This document shows, one piece after another, positions 1 through 6,693 of a stretch of 8,858 nucleotides of DNA. Each line of letters opens with the position of its first letter. Position 1 is the first letter of the stretch. Location: contig JAGWPI010000061.1 in assembly GCA_028877005.1 (NCBI GenBank), positions 1 to 8,858 of the forward strand, read 5' to 3'. Both the position numbers and the translations under genes were made by a program. The notes beneath the pieces were generated by a model. The model worked only from the letters and a program-made list of their open reading frames with translations. It did not search any database and was not told the origin of the DNA. Origin of the DNA: Bacteroidota bacterium. GTDB lineage: Bacteria > Bacteroidota > Bacteroidia > Chitinophagales > Chitinophagaceae.

Positions 1-1
1 G

Positions 2-58
2 GGATGGGACTCCGACTTAACAGAATACATAGAATTATATCAGGATTTAGCCAAATAA
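2..58 (+). CDS. C-terminal end of an upstream gene (partial)
   Basis: Reading from base 2 gives GWDSDLTEYIELYQDLAK and then a TAA stop at 56-58. The left edge of the window cuts the gene, so only 18 codons are visible. The pattern of a Trp, then Y-x-x-LY near the very end, resembles the last helix of many GT4-type glycosyltransferases and glycogen synthases, but 18 residues are too few to name it. That this frame is coding is inferred from its sensible amino-acid make-up and from its ending before the metK promoter. Frame 1 over the same bases also stays open to a stop near 109-111, but it looks less protein-like. Confidence 0.5.
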   Translation, partial: GWDSDLTEYIELYQDLAK

Positions 59-99
59 TTGGTTGTTGGATGCATTCTCTACTTCCATTTCTAAGTTAA

Positions 100-128
100 T
101 TGCTATAATATCTTTACTATTATCTTTG
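100..128 (+). promoter_or_regulatory. Bacteroidota-type promoter of metK
   Basis: TATCTTTG at 121-128 matches the Bacteroidota -7 consensus TAnnTTTG exactly. A TTG at 100-102 lies 18 bases upstream and fits the -33 element. Transcription would begin near 133-136, leaving an A-rich leader of about 20 bases before the metK ATG at 156. Such a leader is too short to hold a riboswitch. It has no GGAGG-like ribosome site, which is usual in this phylum. Confidence 0.65.
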
Positions 129-155
129 CATTCTTATCAATAAAAACAAATATTC

Positions 156-1409
156 ATGTCTTATTTATTTACCTCTGAAAGTGTTTCTGAAGGCCATCCA
201 GATAAAGTAGCCGATCAGATTTCTGATGCACTCATTGATAATTTTCTCGCATTCGATCCACAATCAAAAGTTGCCTGTGAAACATTGGTTACAACAGGTC
301 AGGTAGTATTAGCCGGTGAAGTACGTTCAAAGGCATATTTAGACGTTCAAGAAATTGCACGTGGCGTTATTCGCAAAATCGGATATACCAAAAGTGAATA
401 TATGTTTGAAGCCCATTCTTGTGGCGTTTTATCGGCTATTCATGAGCAATCTCCTGATATTAATCAAGGAGTTGATCGTAAGAAAAAGGAAGAGCAAGGT
501 GCCGGCGATCAAGGTATGATGTTTGGCTATGCTACCAACGAAACAGACGATTACATGCCATTATCTTTAGATTTGGCTCAAAAAATTTTAATTGAGTTAG
601 CGGCTTTACGCAGAGAAAATAAACAAATAAAATACCTGCGGCCCGATGCTAAAAGCCAAGTTACATTAGAATATGATGATAATAACAAACCGGTAAGAAT
701 TGATACGATAGTGGTTTCTACACAACATGATGATTTTGATACAGAAACCAAAATGCAGGCTAAAATCAAAAAAGATATTATCGAAATATTAATTCCCCGC
801 GTAAAAACAAAATATAAAAAATACGCCAAATTATTCAATAATCAGGTTAAATATCATATAAACCCAACAGGGAAATTTGTAATTGGTGGCCCTCATGGCG
901 ATACAGGTTTAACCGGAAGAAAAATTATTGTAGATACTTATGGCGGTAAAGGTGCTCATGGAGGCGGTGCATTTAGCGGAAAAGATCCTTCTAAAGTAGA
1001 TCGTTCCGCAGCTTATGCTACACGTCATATAGCTAAAAACCTAGTTGCTGCCGGGGTAGCCGACGAAATTTTGGTGCAGGTTTCTTATGCCATTGGCATA
1101 GCACAACCTACTTCCATTTATGTAAACACTTATGGCACAGCTAAAGTAAATATGAGCGATGCTGAAATTAGTAAAATTGTGATGGAATTATTTGATATGC
1201 GCCCTTATTTTATTGAGCAACGCTTAAAATTGCGTAACCCCATTTATAGCGAAACAGCTGCTTATGGGCATATGGGCCGTAAAAATGAAGTGGTTACCAA
1301 ACAATTTAAAAGCCCCGATGGTAAAGTGAAAACAGTAAAAGTAGAGTTGTTTACCTGGGAAAAACTAGATTATGTTCCTAAAGTGAAGAAGGCTTTTGGC
1401 TTAAAATAA
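156..1409 (+). CDS. metK: S-adenosylmethionine synthetase (MetK)
   Basis: The enzyme makes S-adenosylmethionine from ATP and methionine in the cytoplasm, using Mg2+ and K+. The protein has 417 residues, at the long end for bacterial MetK but normal for Bacteroidota. The N-terminal [10 protein letters not shown] motif (residues 8-17) carries the catalytic His14 and Asp16. The ATP-binding signature [12 protein letters not shown] is at 115-126. The GDTGLTGRK segment is at 248-256, and the glycine-rich P-loop-like GGGAFSGKD is at 269-277. All three MetK domains are present and unbroken. Residues 150-230 are lysine-rich and include the insert that lengthens Bacteroidota forms. The ATG at 156 starts the conserved [17 protein letters not shown] end directly. 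The gene has its own promoter and an intrinsic terminator, so it is probably transcribed alone. Its SAM would serve the neighbouring RlmB, and MiaB and BioA elsewhere. Confidence 0.98.
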   Translation: MSYLFTSESVSEGHPDKVADQISDALIDNFLAFDPQSKVACETLVTTGQVVLAGEVRSKAYLDVQEIARGVIRKIGYTKSEYMFEAHSCGVLSAIHEQSPDINQGVDRKKKEEQGAGDQGMMFGYATNETDDYMPLSLDLAQKILIELAALRRENKQIKYLRPDAKSQVTLEYDDNNKPVRIDTIVVSTQHDDFDTETKMQAKIKKDIIEILIPRVKTKYKKYAKLFNNQVKYHINPTGKFVIGGPHGDTGLTGRKIIVDTYGGKGAHGGGAFSGKDPSKVDRSAAYATRHIAKNLVAAGVADEILVQVSYAIGIAQPTSIYVNTYGTAKVNMSDAEISKIVMELFDMRPYFIEQRLKLRNPIYSETAAYGHMGRKNEVVTKQFKSPDGKVKTVKVELFTWEKLDYVPKVKKAFGLK

Positions 1410-1428
1410 TAAATTTTAAAATAAATTG

Positions 1429-1460
1429 AAAGGCTGTCTGAAAAGATGGCCTTTTTTCTT
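1429..1460 (+). terminator. Rho-independent terminator after metK
   Basis: Bases 1429-1439 pair with 1444-1454 in an 11-bp stem with two G-U pairs, closed by a GAAA tetraloop at 1440-1443. The right arm runs into a T-tract at 1452-1457 followed by CTT. It begins 20 bases after the metK stop codon and separates metK from the Nudix gene. The stem and T-tract are read directly from the sequence; the function is inferred from the form and position. Confidence 0.9.
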
Positions 1461-1494
1461 TACATGATTTAATATATTCAATAAAAAATAATAT

Positions 1495-2067
1495 ATGTCG
1501 ACACAAAATGAAATAACCAATCCATGGGTTATACTTGAAACACAAGAAGTTTATCAAAATGCCTGGATACAGCTACATCATTTTACAGTTATTAATCCTT
1601 CCGGCAAAGAAAGTATTTATGGCAAAGTACATTTTAAGAATAAAGCCATCGGAATTATTCCGGTTGACAAAAATGGGTACACTTATTTAGTGGGTCAATA
1701 TCGTTTTACTTTGCAACAATATAGTTGGGAAATACCTGAAGGTGGGTGTAATGAACACGAAACAACGCTTAATGCCGCAAAACGCGAATTACAAGAAGAA
1801 ACCGGATTAGAAGCCAACCAATGGAAGTTTTTAGGCATGGCCCATCTTTCTAATTCAGTAACAGACGAGGTAGCAGAATTTTTTTTAGCTACCGAATTAA
1901 CACAAAAACTACCATCTCCTGAAGAAACAGAGCAATTGCAAATAAAAAAAGTACCATTGCAGCAAGTTTTTGACATGGTGGAAAATGGCGGTATTACCGA
2001 TGCACTTTCTGTGTTAGCATTACAAAAACTGCAATTAATGTGGATGCAGGGAAAATGGAAACCATAA
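1495..2067 (+). CDS. Nudix hydrolase, ADP-ribose pyrophosphatase-like
   Basis: This is a 190-residue cytoplasmic Nudix hydrolase that should split a nucleoside diphosphate linked to another group, most likely ADP-ribose or a nucleotide sugar. Residues 83-105 match the Nudix box GX5EX7REUXEEXGU at every fixed position, including the Mg2+-binding REL-QEE core at 98-103. The box is preceded by GQYR (67-70) and by EIPEGG (79-84), the arrangement seen in NudF/ADP-ribose pyrophosphatases, where a Glu-Pro-x-Gly segment leads into the box. The N-terminal 50 residues form the extra beta-rich region used for dimerisation in that subfamily. Length is normal. The ATG at 1495 follows an A/T-rich stretch with no clear -7 element. 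The stop codon at 2065-2067 also forms part of a promoter-like element for rlmB, nine bases downstream. The exact substrate cannot be read from the sequence. Confidence 0.9.
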   Translation: MSTQNEITNPWVILETQEVYQNAWIQLHHFTVINPSGKESIYGKVHFKNKAIGIIPVDKNGYTYLVGQYRFTLQQYSWEIPEGGCNEHETTLNAAKRELQEETGLEANQWKFLGMAHLSNSVTDEVAEFFLATELTQKLPSPEETEQLQIKKVPLQQVFDMVENGGITDALSVLALQKLQLMWMQGKWKP

Positions 2068-2072
2068 TTTTG
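2065..2072 (+). promoter_or_regulatory. -7 promoter element for rlmB overlapping a stop codon
   Basis: TAATTTTG at 2065-2072 is an exact TAnnTTTG match, followed by CAAT and the rlmB ATG at 2077. The first three bases are the stop codon of the Nudix gene. If used, transcription would begin within a few bases of the ATG, giving a leaderless or nearly leaderless message. No good -33 TTG is seen at the expected spacing near 2042-2045, so its strength is uncertain and read-through from the Nudix gene may dominate. Confidence 0.45.
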
Positions 2073-2076
2073 CAAT

Positions 2077-2823
2077 ATGGGTAAAACATCCGCACATTTA
2101 ATTATTGGTCGTCAACCGCTTATTGAAGCCATTGAACAAGGAAGAACCATTGATAAAATATTGTTACAAAAAAATGCATCTGGCGATACGGTTGCAACTA
2201 TTCGTCAACTTGCCAAACAAAAGCAAATACCTATTCAATTAGTTCCGGTTGAAAAGCTAAACTATTTAACTAAAGCAAACCATCAAGGTATTGTTGCCTT
2301 TGCTGCACTTGTACCTTATATGGATTTACAACAAGTAATTGATTTTGTGGTGCAACAAGGAACTGTACCATTATTTGTAATGTTAGATGGCATAACAGAT
2401 GTAAGAAATATTGGCGCTATTGCCAGAAGTGCTTTATGCAGCGGTGCTCAAGCTTTAATCATTCCCGATAAAGGCGTAGGCGCTTTAAATGAAGAAGCAT
2501 TAAAAAGCAGTGCCGGCGCGTTGGAACAAATTCAGGTATGCCGGGTAAATAGCTTGTTGAAAGCCGTAGATACCCTGCATCTAAACGGATTTCAGGTTTT
2601 TACTTCTGAAATGAGGGCAGAAAAAAATGTATTTGAATTAAATTTTACCTTACCCACCTGTATTATTATGGGCGCAGAAGGTAAAGGGGTACAAGCTCAT
2701 TTGGCAAAAGCAGCAGATTATTTTTTTAAAATACCTATGGCAGGAAATTTTAATTCATTCAATGTATCAGTAGCTACCGGTATTATTTTATATGAAGCAC
2801 TTAAACAAAGGCAATTTTCATAA
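2077..2823 (+). CDS. rlmB: 23S rRNA (guanosine-2'-O-)-methyltransferase RlmB
   Basis: This SPOUT-class (SpoU/TrmH) RNA 2'-O-methyltransferase of 248 residues, by family, methylates the ribose of G2251 (E. coli numbering) in the peptidyl-transferase P loop of 23S rRNA, using SAM. Residues 7-77 form the L30e-like substrate-binding domain, with IIGRQPLIEAI at 9-19. The catalytic knot domain follows. Motif 1 is LDGITDVRNIGAIARSA at 103-119, with Asn111 and Arg117. Motif 2 is IIMGAEGKG at 196-204, with Glu201. Motif 3 lies at 219-235 and ends in FNVSVATG, with Asn229. All catalytic and SAM-binding positions are present and the length is typical. TrmH and other SpoU enzymes are alternatives, but the N-terminal domain and motif spacing favour RlmB. 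The gene sits nine bases after the Nudix gene and 28 before the lyase gene. Confidence 0.92.
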   Translation: MGKTSAHLIIGRQPLIEAIEQGRTIDKILLQKNASGDTVATIRQLAKQKQIPIQLVPVEKLNYLTKANHQGIVAFAALVPYMDLQQVIDFVVQQGTVPLFVMLDGITDVRNIGAIARSALCSGAQALIIPDKGVGALNEEALKSSAGALEQIQVCRVNSLLKAVDTLHLNGFQVFTSEMRAEKNVFELNFTLPTCIIMGAEGKGVQAHLAKAADYFFKIPMAGNFNSFNVSVATGIILYEALKQRQFS

Positions 2824-2851
2824 CTTACATATTTCCTAAATTTAAAAAATT

Positions 2852-3718
2852 ATGTTAATAGGTGCAAAACATATTCAACTGATTGAATGTCCGCGAGATG
2901 CTATGCAAGGATGGCCGCATTTTATTCCTACTCAAAAAAAAATTAATTATATCAATCAGTTGTTGCAAGTAGGGTTTGATACCATAGATTTTGGAAGTTT
3001 TGTTTCTTCAAAGGCTATTCCACAAATGGCTGATACTGTTGAAGTATTAAATGGATTAGAATTAAATAATTCCCAATCAAAATTATTAGCCATTGTTGCA
3101 AATGTTCGTGGAGCTGAAACGGCAGCAATGTATGAAGCCATTGCTTATATTGGATTTCCTTTTTCTATTTCACCTACCTTTCAACTTCGTAATACCAATA
3201 GCACGCAACAGGACAGTTTACATACAATTGATACTATACAAGAAATATGTATAAAAAATAATAAGCAATTGGTAGTATATTTAAGTATGGGCTTTGGTAA
3301 CCCTTACGGAGACAGCTATAATAATGAAATTTTGATGCAATGGACCGATGCAATTATTCAAAAAAACATTAACATTATTTCATTGGCCGATACTGTTGGT
3401 TTAGCCACACCCGAACAAATTAAACATGCTTTCCAAACATTAATTCCTGCATATCCGTCCGTAATTTTTGGTGCGCATCTACATGCCAGTACTGAGAATA
3501 GATTAGCTAAGTTAGCGGCTGCTTATACTGCCGGATGTACACGTTTCGATGGTGCCTTGCGTGGCTATGGAGGTTGCCCTATGGCACAAAATGAATTAAT
3601 AGGGAATATGGATAGCTTAGCAATAATAGATTATTTTGAACAAAAGGGATTATCATTTCATTTGAATAAGCAAGCATTGGAAAACAGCATACAATTAGCC
3701 GCTGAAATATTTGTTTAA
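2852..3718 (+). CDS. Hydroxymethylglutaryl-CoA lyase
   Basis: This TIM-barrel lyase of 288 residues cleaves 3-hydroxy-3-methylglutaryl-CoA to acetyl-CoA and acetoacetate, the last step of leucine breakdown. It belongs to the DRE-TIM/HMGL-like family. CPRDAMQG at 13-20 holds the Arg15-Asp16 pair, of which Asp binds the metal. SFVSSKAIPQMAD at 49-61 is the family's conserved SFVSPK...PQMAD segment. SLADTVG is at 177-183. The metal ligands His209 and His211 are in GAHLHA, and the catalytic cysteine loop GGCPMA has Cys242. Asn252 in the following GN matches the last metal ligand of the human enzyme, with one extra residue in the loop. The Cys loop separates it from isopropylmalate and homocitrate synthases, which are related but longer. 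No other leucine-pathway gene lies in the window, so the placement next to rlmB does not show its pathway. A mild -7-like TAAATTTA lies just upstream, one mismatch from consensus. Confidence 0.92.
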   Translation: MLIGAKHIQLIECPRDAMQGWPHFIPTQKKINYINQLLQVGFDTIDFGSFVSSKAIPQMADTVEVLNGLELNNSQSKLLAIVANVRGAETAAMYEAIAYIGFPFSISPTFQLRNTNSTQQDSLHTIDTIQEICIKNNKQLVVYLSMGFGNPYGDSYNNEILMQWTDAIIQKNINIISLADTVGLATPEQIKHAFQTLIPAYPSVIFGAHLHASTENRLAKLAAAYTAGCTRFDGALRGYGGCPMAQNELIGNMDSLAIIDYFEQKGLSFHLNKQALENSIQLAAEIFV

Positions 3719-3745
3719 GGTAATGCATACTTTAAAAAAGAAAAC

Positions 3746-4750
3746 ATGAAATTTCATGCCGAATTTGATATTCAAAAATTAAACCAGCCCATTCATCATC
3801 GTCATAAAATTATGCTGATAGGCTCTTGTTTTACAGAGAATATTGGCGATAAACTTAGTAATGCAGTTTTTAATGTGTTGCAAAACCCAAATGGTATTTT
3901 GTTTAATCCGGTAAGTGTAGCAGAAGCTATCATTAATATAATTCAAAAAAAAATATATACAGAGGATGATTTATTTTTTTTGAATGATATCTGGCATAGT
4001 TGGCAGTTTCATAGCCGTTTTTCAGGTATTACTTCGATAGAAGCTATTCAAAAAATAAATACATCTATACAAACGGCACATCAGTTTTTAAAAAATACTG
4101 ACTATTTAATAATTACTTTAGGTTCAGCTTGGATATACACTTTAACAGAAAAAGCCGCCAATAGTCAGCCCGGTACCGTTGCTGCCAATAATCATAAAGC
4201 ACCTGCCGAATGGTTTCAAAAAAAGTTAATGGATACTACACAAATTATTACAGTATTAGGTACTATGCTAGACCGGTTGGGCGTTTTTAATCCTAATATA
4301 AAAATCATCCTCACCATTAGTCCGGTGCGCCATTTGCGCGAAGGTGCCATCAATAATAATCGAAGTAAAGCTGCATTAATAAATGCCATTCATTATTTGG
4401 TAGAACAATTACCAAAACTGTATTATTTTCCAGCTTATGAATTAGTAATAGATGATTTAAGAGATTATCGTTTTTATACCGAGGATTTGGTACATCCAAA
4501 TAATGCCGCAACAGCGTATGTATGGAATAAATTAATGAACGCATGTATGAATTCAGACACAATTGCACTCATAAAAAAAATAGAAGAAATTAATATTGCC
4601 AGAAGGCACGTTCCATTTAATCCTTCAACAGTTCAACATCAGGCCTTTCTAAAAAAATATGCCATACTAACAGAAGCTTTATTGCATGAATTTCCATATT
4701 TACCTTTGGCAGAAACGCTACATTATTTTAAAAAAAGCACTTTAATTTAA
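3746..4750 (+). CDS. GSCFA domain-containing protein
   Basis: This 334-residue protein belongs to the GSCFA family, named for the motif seen here as GSCFTENIG at residues 26-34. The family is common in Bacteroidota and its function is not established. The layout suggests an SGNH/GDSL-like hydrolase: a possible nucleophile Ser27 in the first motif, TLGSAWIY at 124-131 as a second block, ISPVRH at 191-196, and EDLVHPN at 246-252 in which Asp247 and His250 would complete a Ser-Asp-His triad. That assignment is inference from motif order. There is no signal peptide, so it is probably cytoplasmic. Length is typical. It lies 27 bases after the HMG-CoA lyase gene on the same strand and may be co-transcribed with it. 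Its stop codon overlaps that of miaE on the opposite strand. No substrate can be proposed. Confidence 0.88.
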   Translation: MKFHAEFDIQKLNQPIHHRHKIMLIGSCFTENIGDKLSNAVFNVLQNPNGILFNPVSVAEAIINIIQKKIYTEDDLFFLNDIWHSWQFHSRFSGITSIEAIQKINTSIQTAHQFLKNTDYLIITLGSAWIYTLTEKAANSQPGTVAANNHKAPAEWFQKKLMDTTQIITVLGTMLDRLGVFNPNIKIILTISPVRHLREGAINNNRSKAALINAIHYLVEQLPKLYYFPAYELVIDDLRDYRFYTEDLVHPNNAATAYVWNKLMNACMNSDTIALIKKIEEINIARRHVPFNPSTVQHQAFLKKYAILTEALLHEFPYLPLAETLHYFKKSTLI

Positions 4751-4754
4751 TGTA
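4719..4754. repeat. AT-rich inverted repeat across the convergent stop codons
   Basis: Bases 4719-4732 and 4741-4754 are inverted copies matching at 12 of 14 positions: an outer 7-bp block, two T-T mismatches, then an inner 5-bp block, with an 8-base loop AAAAGCAC. It covers the stop codons of both the GSCFA gene and miaE. A role as a bidirectional terminator is possible from its position, but the stem has a single G-C pair and would be weak. In such AT-rich sequence a chance match cannot be excluded. Confidence 0.4.
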
Positions 4755-5355
4755 TTCTATCGCCTCTTAATTCATTGCTTTGCATTACTTCTTTTTCATA
4801 GGTTAACCATTGTTGCCATCTATGCGCTACCATTTCCGACGGAAAGTAAAGTTTAGCCAAATCAATAAATAAGGTATAATGCCCAGCTTCACTTTCCATA
4901 AAGCGTCGGTAAAAATTTCGTAAGCCTTCATCCTCTAAGCCTTCACTTAAACGTTTAAAGCGCTCACAACTGCGCGCTTCAATTAATGCCATGGTTAATA
5001 ATTTATCTAGTAAGCGACCTTCTTCATGACCACCTTTTTGCTGAAAAGCCAATAAGCGATTTACATAAATATCTTTTCGCTGATTGCCCAAGGTTAGGTT
5101 TCTATTTTCGATTTCTTGTAATACCAATCTAAAATGCCCCCATTCTTCGGTAACAATGGGCGATAAACGATGAACAATTTCTTTTTTTGATGAATAATGC
5201 TGTATAAGTGAAATGCAAGAAATAGCTGCTTTTTGTTCACAATAAGCATGATCGGTTAAGATAGCACCAGTATGTATGGCTGCTAAATTTACCCAACGTG
5301 GATCTGTAACTAATTGTAGGTTTAAAATCGATTTTACATTGGCCGATTCTATCAT
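4747..5355 (-). CDS. miaE: tRNA-(ms2io6A)-hydroxylase (MiaE)
   Basis: This 202-residue ferritin-like diiron monooxygenase hydroxylates the isopentenyl side chain of ms2i6A at position 37 of tRNAs that read codons starting with U, using O2. The iron ligands are visible in the expected four-helix pattern: Glu40 in DHAYCEQKAA (35-44), Glu71 and His74 in EEWGHF (70-75), Glu126 in ALIEARSCERF (123-133), and Glu156 and His159 in SEAGHY (155-160). The ALIEARSCERF block is highly typical of MiaE. Length matches the family. Its substrate requires MiaA and MiaB, which are not in this window. It is monocistronic: its 3' end meets the GSCFA gene in a 4-base overlap, and upstream it is divergent from the bioF-like gene. 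A minus-strand TATTTTTG element lies 18 bases before the ATG, which supports this start. The O2 need fits an aerobic organism. Confidence 0.94.
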   Translation of the reverse strand: MIESANVKSILNLQLVTDPRWVNLAAIHTGAILTDHAYCEQKAAISCISLIQHYSSKKEIVHRLSPIVTEEWGHFRLVLQEIENRNLTLGNQRKDIYVNRLLAFQQKGGHEEGRLLDKLLTMALIEARSCERFKRLSEGLEDEGLRNFYRRFMESEAGHYTLFIDLAKLYFPSEMVAHRWQQWLTYEKEVMQSNELRGDRIH

Positions 5356-5373
5356 AATTAAAAATATTCAATG

Positions 5374-5381
5374 CAAAAATA
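5374..5381 (-). promoter_or_regulatory. -7 promoter element of miaE
   Basis: Read on the minus strand this is TATTTTTG followed by CA, an exact TAnnTTTG match. It ends 18 bases before the miaE ATG, so the leader would be about 12 bases. The -33 region, expected near 5400-5404, has only a T-rich stretch and no clear TTG. Confidence 0.5.
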
Positions 5382-5435
5382 GTGTATGAATTTTTTGAAA
5401 ATATGGCTACTCAAAAAAATACAAACCTATTTCTG

Positions 5436-5443
5436 TAGTTTTG
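5436..5443 (+). promoter_or_regulatory. -7 promoter element of the bioF-like gene
   Basis: TAGTTTTG is an exact TAnnTTTG match. Only four bases (AAAC) separate it from the ATG at 5448, so the message would begin at or very near the start codon. Together with the minus-strand element at 5374-5381 it makes the 92-bp intergenic region a compact divergent promoter. No clear -33 TTG is seen 19-21 bases upstream. Confidence 0.5.
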
Positions 5444-5447
5444 AAAC

Positions 5448-6557
5448 ATGTATGCCGATAATTTTTTAGATAGTAAATTAAATGATCGTAAGCGTTTAGG
5501 ACTGTATAGAACCCTGCAGGTTTCAGATAATTTAATTGATTTTTTCTCAAACGATTATTTGGGAATATCGCAACAAAAATTGCTTTCATTTAAGGATATA
5601 GAGGGGTACTCTATGGGGGCAACCGGTTCTCGGTTATTATCCGGTAATCATGCTGTTACAGAACATGCTGAAGAGGTGATAGCCCAATTTCATCAAACAC
5701 AAGCTGCGTTGCTTTTTAATTCAGGTTATGACGCAAATGTAGGTGTACTCTCATGCATTCCTCAAAAAGGAGACACTATTTTATATGATGCATTATCACA
5801 TGCGTCTATTCGTGAAGGTGTTCGCTTATCATTTGCGCAAAGTTTTTCTTTCAGGCATAATGATTTGCAAGATTTGGAAGAAAAATTACAACATTCAAAA
5901 GGAAGAATTTTTATTGTATCGGAAACAATATTTAGTATGGACGGGGATTTTTGTCCTTTGCAGCAATTGGTTGCATTAGCTGAAAAATATCAGGCCCATT
6001 TAATTATAGATGAAGCACACGCTACAGGTATAATAGGAGAAAAAGGGGAAGGACTTACACAACATTTGCAATTACAACATAAAATTTTTGCTCGTATACA
6101 TACATTTGGGAAAGCGGTAGGTTGTCAAGGAGCAGCAGTATTAGGTACTAAACGTTTGAAAGACTATTTAATTAATTTTTGCCGGCCATTTATTTATACA
6201 ACAGCACTGCCTCCGTTGGCCGTAAAAGCCATTATACAATCTTATACCATATTTCCTGTAATGCAAGCCCGGCGGCAACAGTTGCAACAATATATACAAA
6301 TTTTTCAACAAGCAAAATTGCCATTTCAAAAACTACCTTCTTCTACACCTATACAAGGGTTAATAATACCAGGCAATGAACAGGTAAAGAATGTTGCCTC
6401 TATTTTACAAGAAAATGGATTAGCAGTTAAGGCCATACTGTATCCTACCGTTCCTAAAAGTACTGAGCGGCTTCGTATTATTTTACATAGTTTTAATAGG
6501 GTAGAAGAACTGCAACAATTGCTGCAACTGCTTAGTGGTTTTGCAAAATACTCGTAA
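5448..6557 (+). CDS. bioF: 8-amino-7-oxononanoate synthase-like PLP enzyme
   Basis: This 369-residue PLP-dependent enzyme of the alpha-oxoamine synthase family most likely condenses pimeloyl thioester with L-alanine to give 8-amino-7-oxononanoate, the first ring-forming step of biotin synthesis. SNDYLG is at 34-39 and GATGSRLLSGNH at 57-68. His118 in DALSHAS would stack on the cofactor. SMDGD is at 163-167. DEAHATG at 188-194 has Asp188, which binds the pyridine nitrogen. The PLP Schiff-base lysine is Lys222 in TFGKAVG. The C-terminal ILYPTVPKSTERLRI segment matches the BioF substrate-closing region. The N-terminus is shorter than in E. coli, but the promoter element only four bases upstream supports this start. 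Related enzymes, such as glycine C-acetyltransferase, serine palmitoyltransferase and CqsA-type synthases, share the fold. BioF is favoured by length and by the GSRLLSGNH and PTVPKST blocks. No other bio gene is adjacent. Confidence 0.85.
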   Translation: MYADNFLDSKLNDRKRLGLYRTLQVSDNLIDFFSNDYLGISQQKLLSFKDIEGYSMGATGSRLLSGNHAVTEHAEEVIAQFHQTQAALLFNSGYDANVGVLSCIPQKGDTILYDALSHASIREGVRLSFAQSFSFRHNDLQDLEEKLQHSKGRIFIVSETIFSMDGDFCPLQQLVALAEKYQAHLIIDEAHATGIIGEKGEGLTQHLQLQHKIFARIHTFGKAVGCQGAAVLGTKRLKDYLINFCRPFIYTTALPPLAVKAIIQSYTIFPVMQARRQQLQQYIQIFQQAKLPFQKLPSSTPIQGLIIPGNEQVKNVASILQENGLAVKAILYPTVPKSTERLRIILHSFNRVEELQQLLQLLSGFAKYS

Positions 6558-6693
6558 AAAATAAAATTTAGATGTATGCAAAAAAATATTATTTTCAATG
6601 CGTAAAAGGCCTATTAGTTATACATTATAATAATCATAATTGGTTTATGTAATGTTGAAAATAGTAATTAGCTTTATTTTATAAAACTTGTCT
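6558..6693. other. AT-rich intergenic spacer
   Basis: This 136-bp spacer lies between the bioF-like gene and the acylase gene. I see no convincing hairpin with a T-tract to end the bioF-like transcript and no exact TAnnTTTG element. The nearest match is TAATGTTG at 6650-6657, one mismatch from consensus and 36 bases before the acylase ATG, without a properly spaced TTG. It contains no credible small gene. Confidence 0.5.

Noticed and set aside
59..155. SAM riboswitch upstream of metK
   Set aside because: The promoter at 100-128 leaves a leader of only about 20 bases, and no stem set resembling a SAM aptamer is visible between the upstream stop codon and the ATG.
578..838. 86-codon hydrophobic minus-strand frame inside metK
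   Set aside because: It is antisense to conserved MetK sequence. The hydrophobic make-up follows from the A-rich, lysine-rich sense strand.
1695..2075. 126-codon open frame on the minus strand
   Set aside because: It lies wholly antisense to the Nudix gene, whose motif set is complete. Its translation is Cys- and Ser-rich with no recognisable domain, as expected of a shadow frame.
2852..3718. Isopropylmalate or homocitrate synthase instead of HMG-CoA lyase
   Set aside because: The protein is too short for those synthases, and it has the lyase-specific GGCPMA cysteine loop and the SFVSSK...PQMAD segment.
6326..6598. 90-codon minus-strand frame over the 3' end of the bioF-like gene
   Set aside because: Most of it is antisense to conserved BioF sequence such as the PTVPKSTERLRI region. 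It has no recognisable motif and no promoter element.
6623..6654. Hairpin in the spacer before the acylase gene
   Set aside because: Only a 7-bp stem with one G-U pair and an 18-base loop can be drawn, with no T-tract. This is within what AT-rich sequence gives by chance.
6688..6693. TTG start two codons upstream of the acylase ATG
   Set aside because: It would add only Met-Ser before the ATG at 6694, has no better ribosome site, and TTG starts are uncommon.
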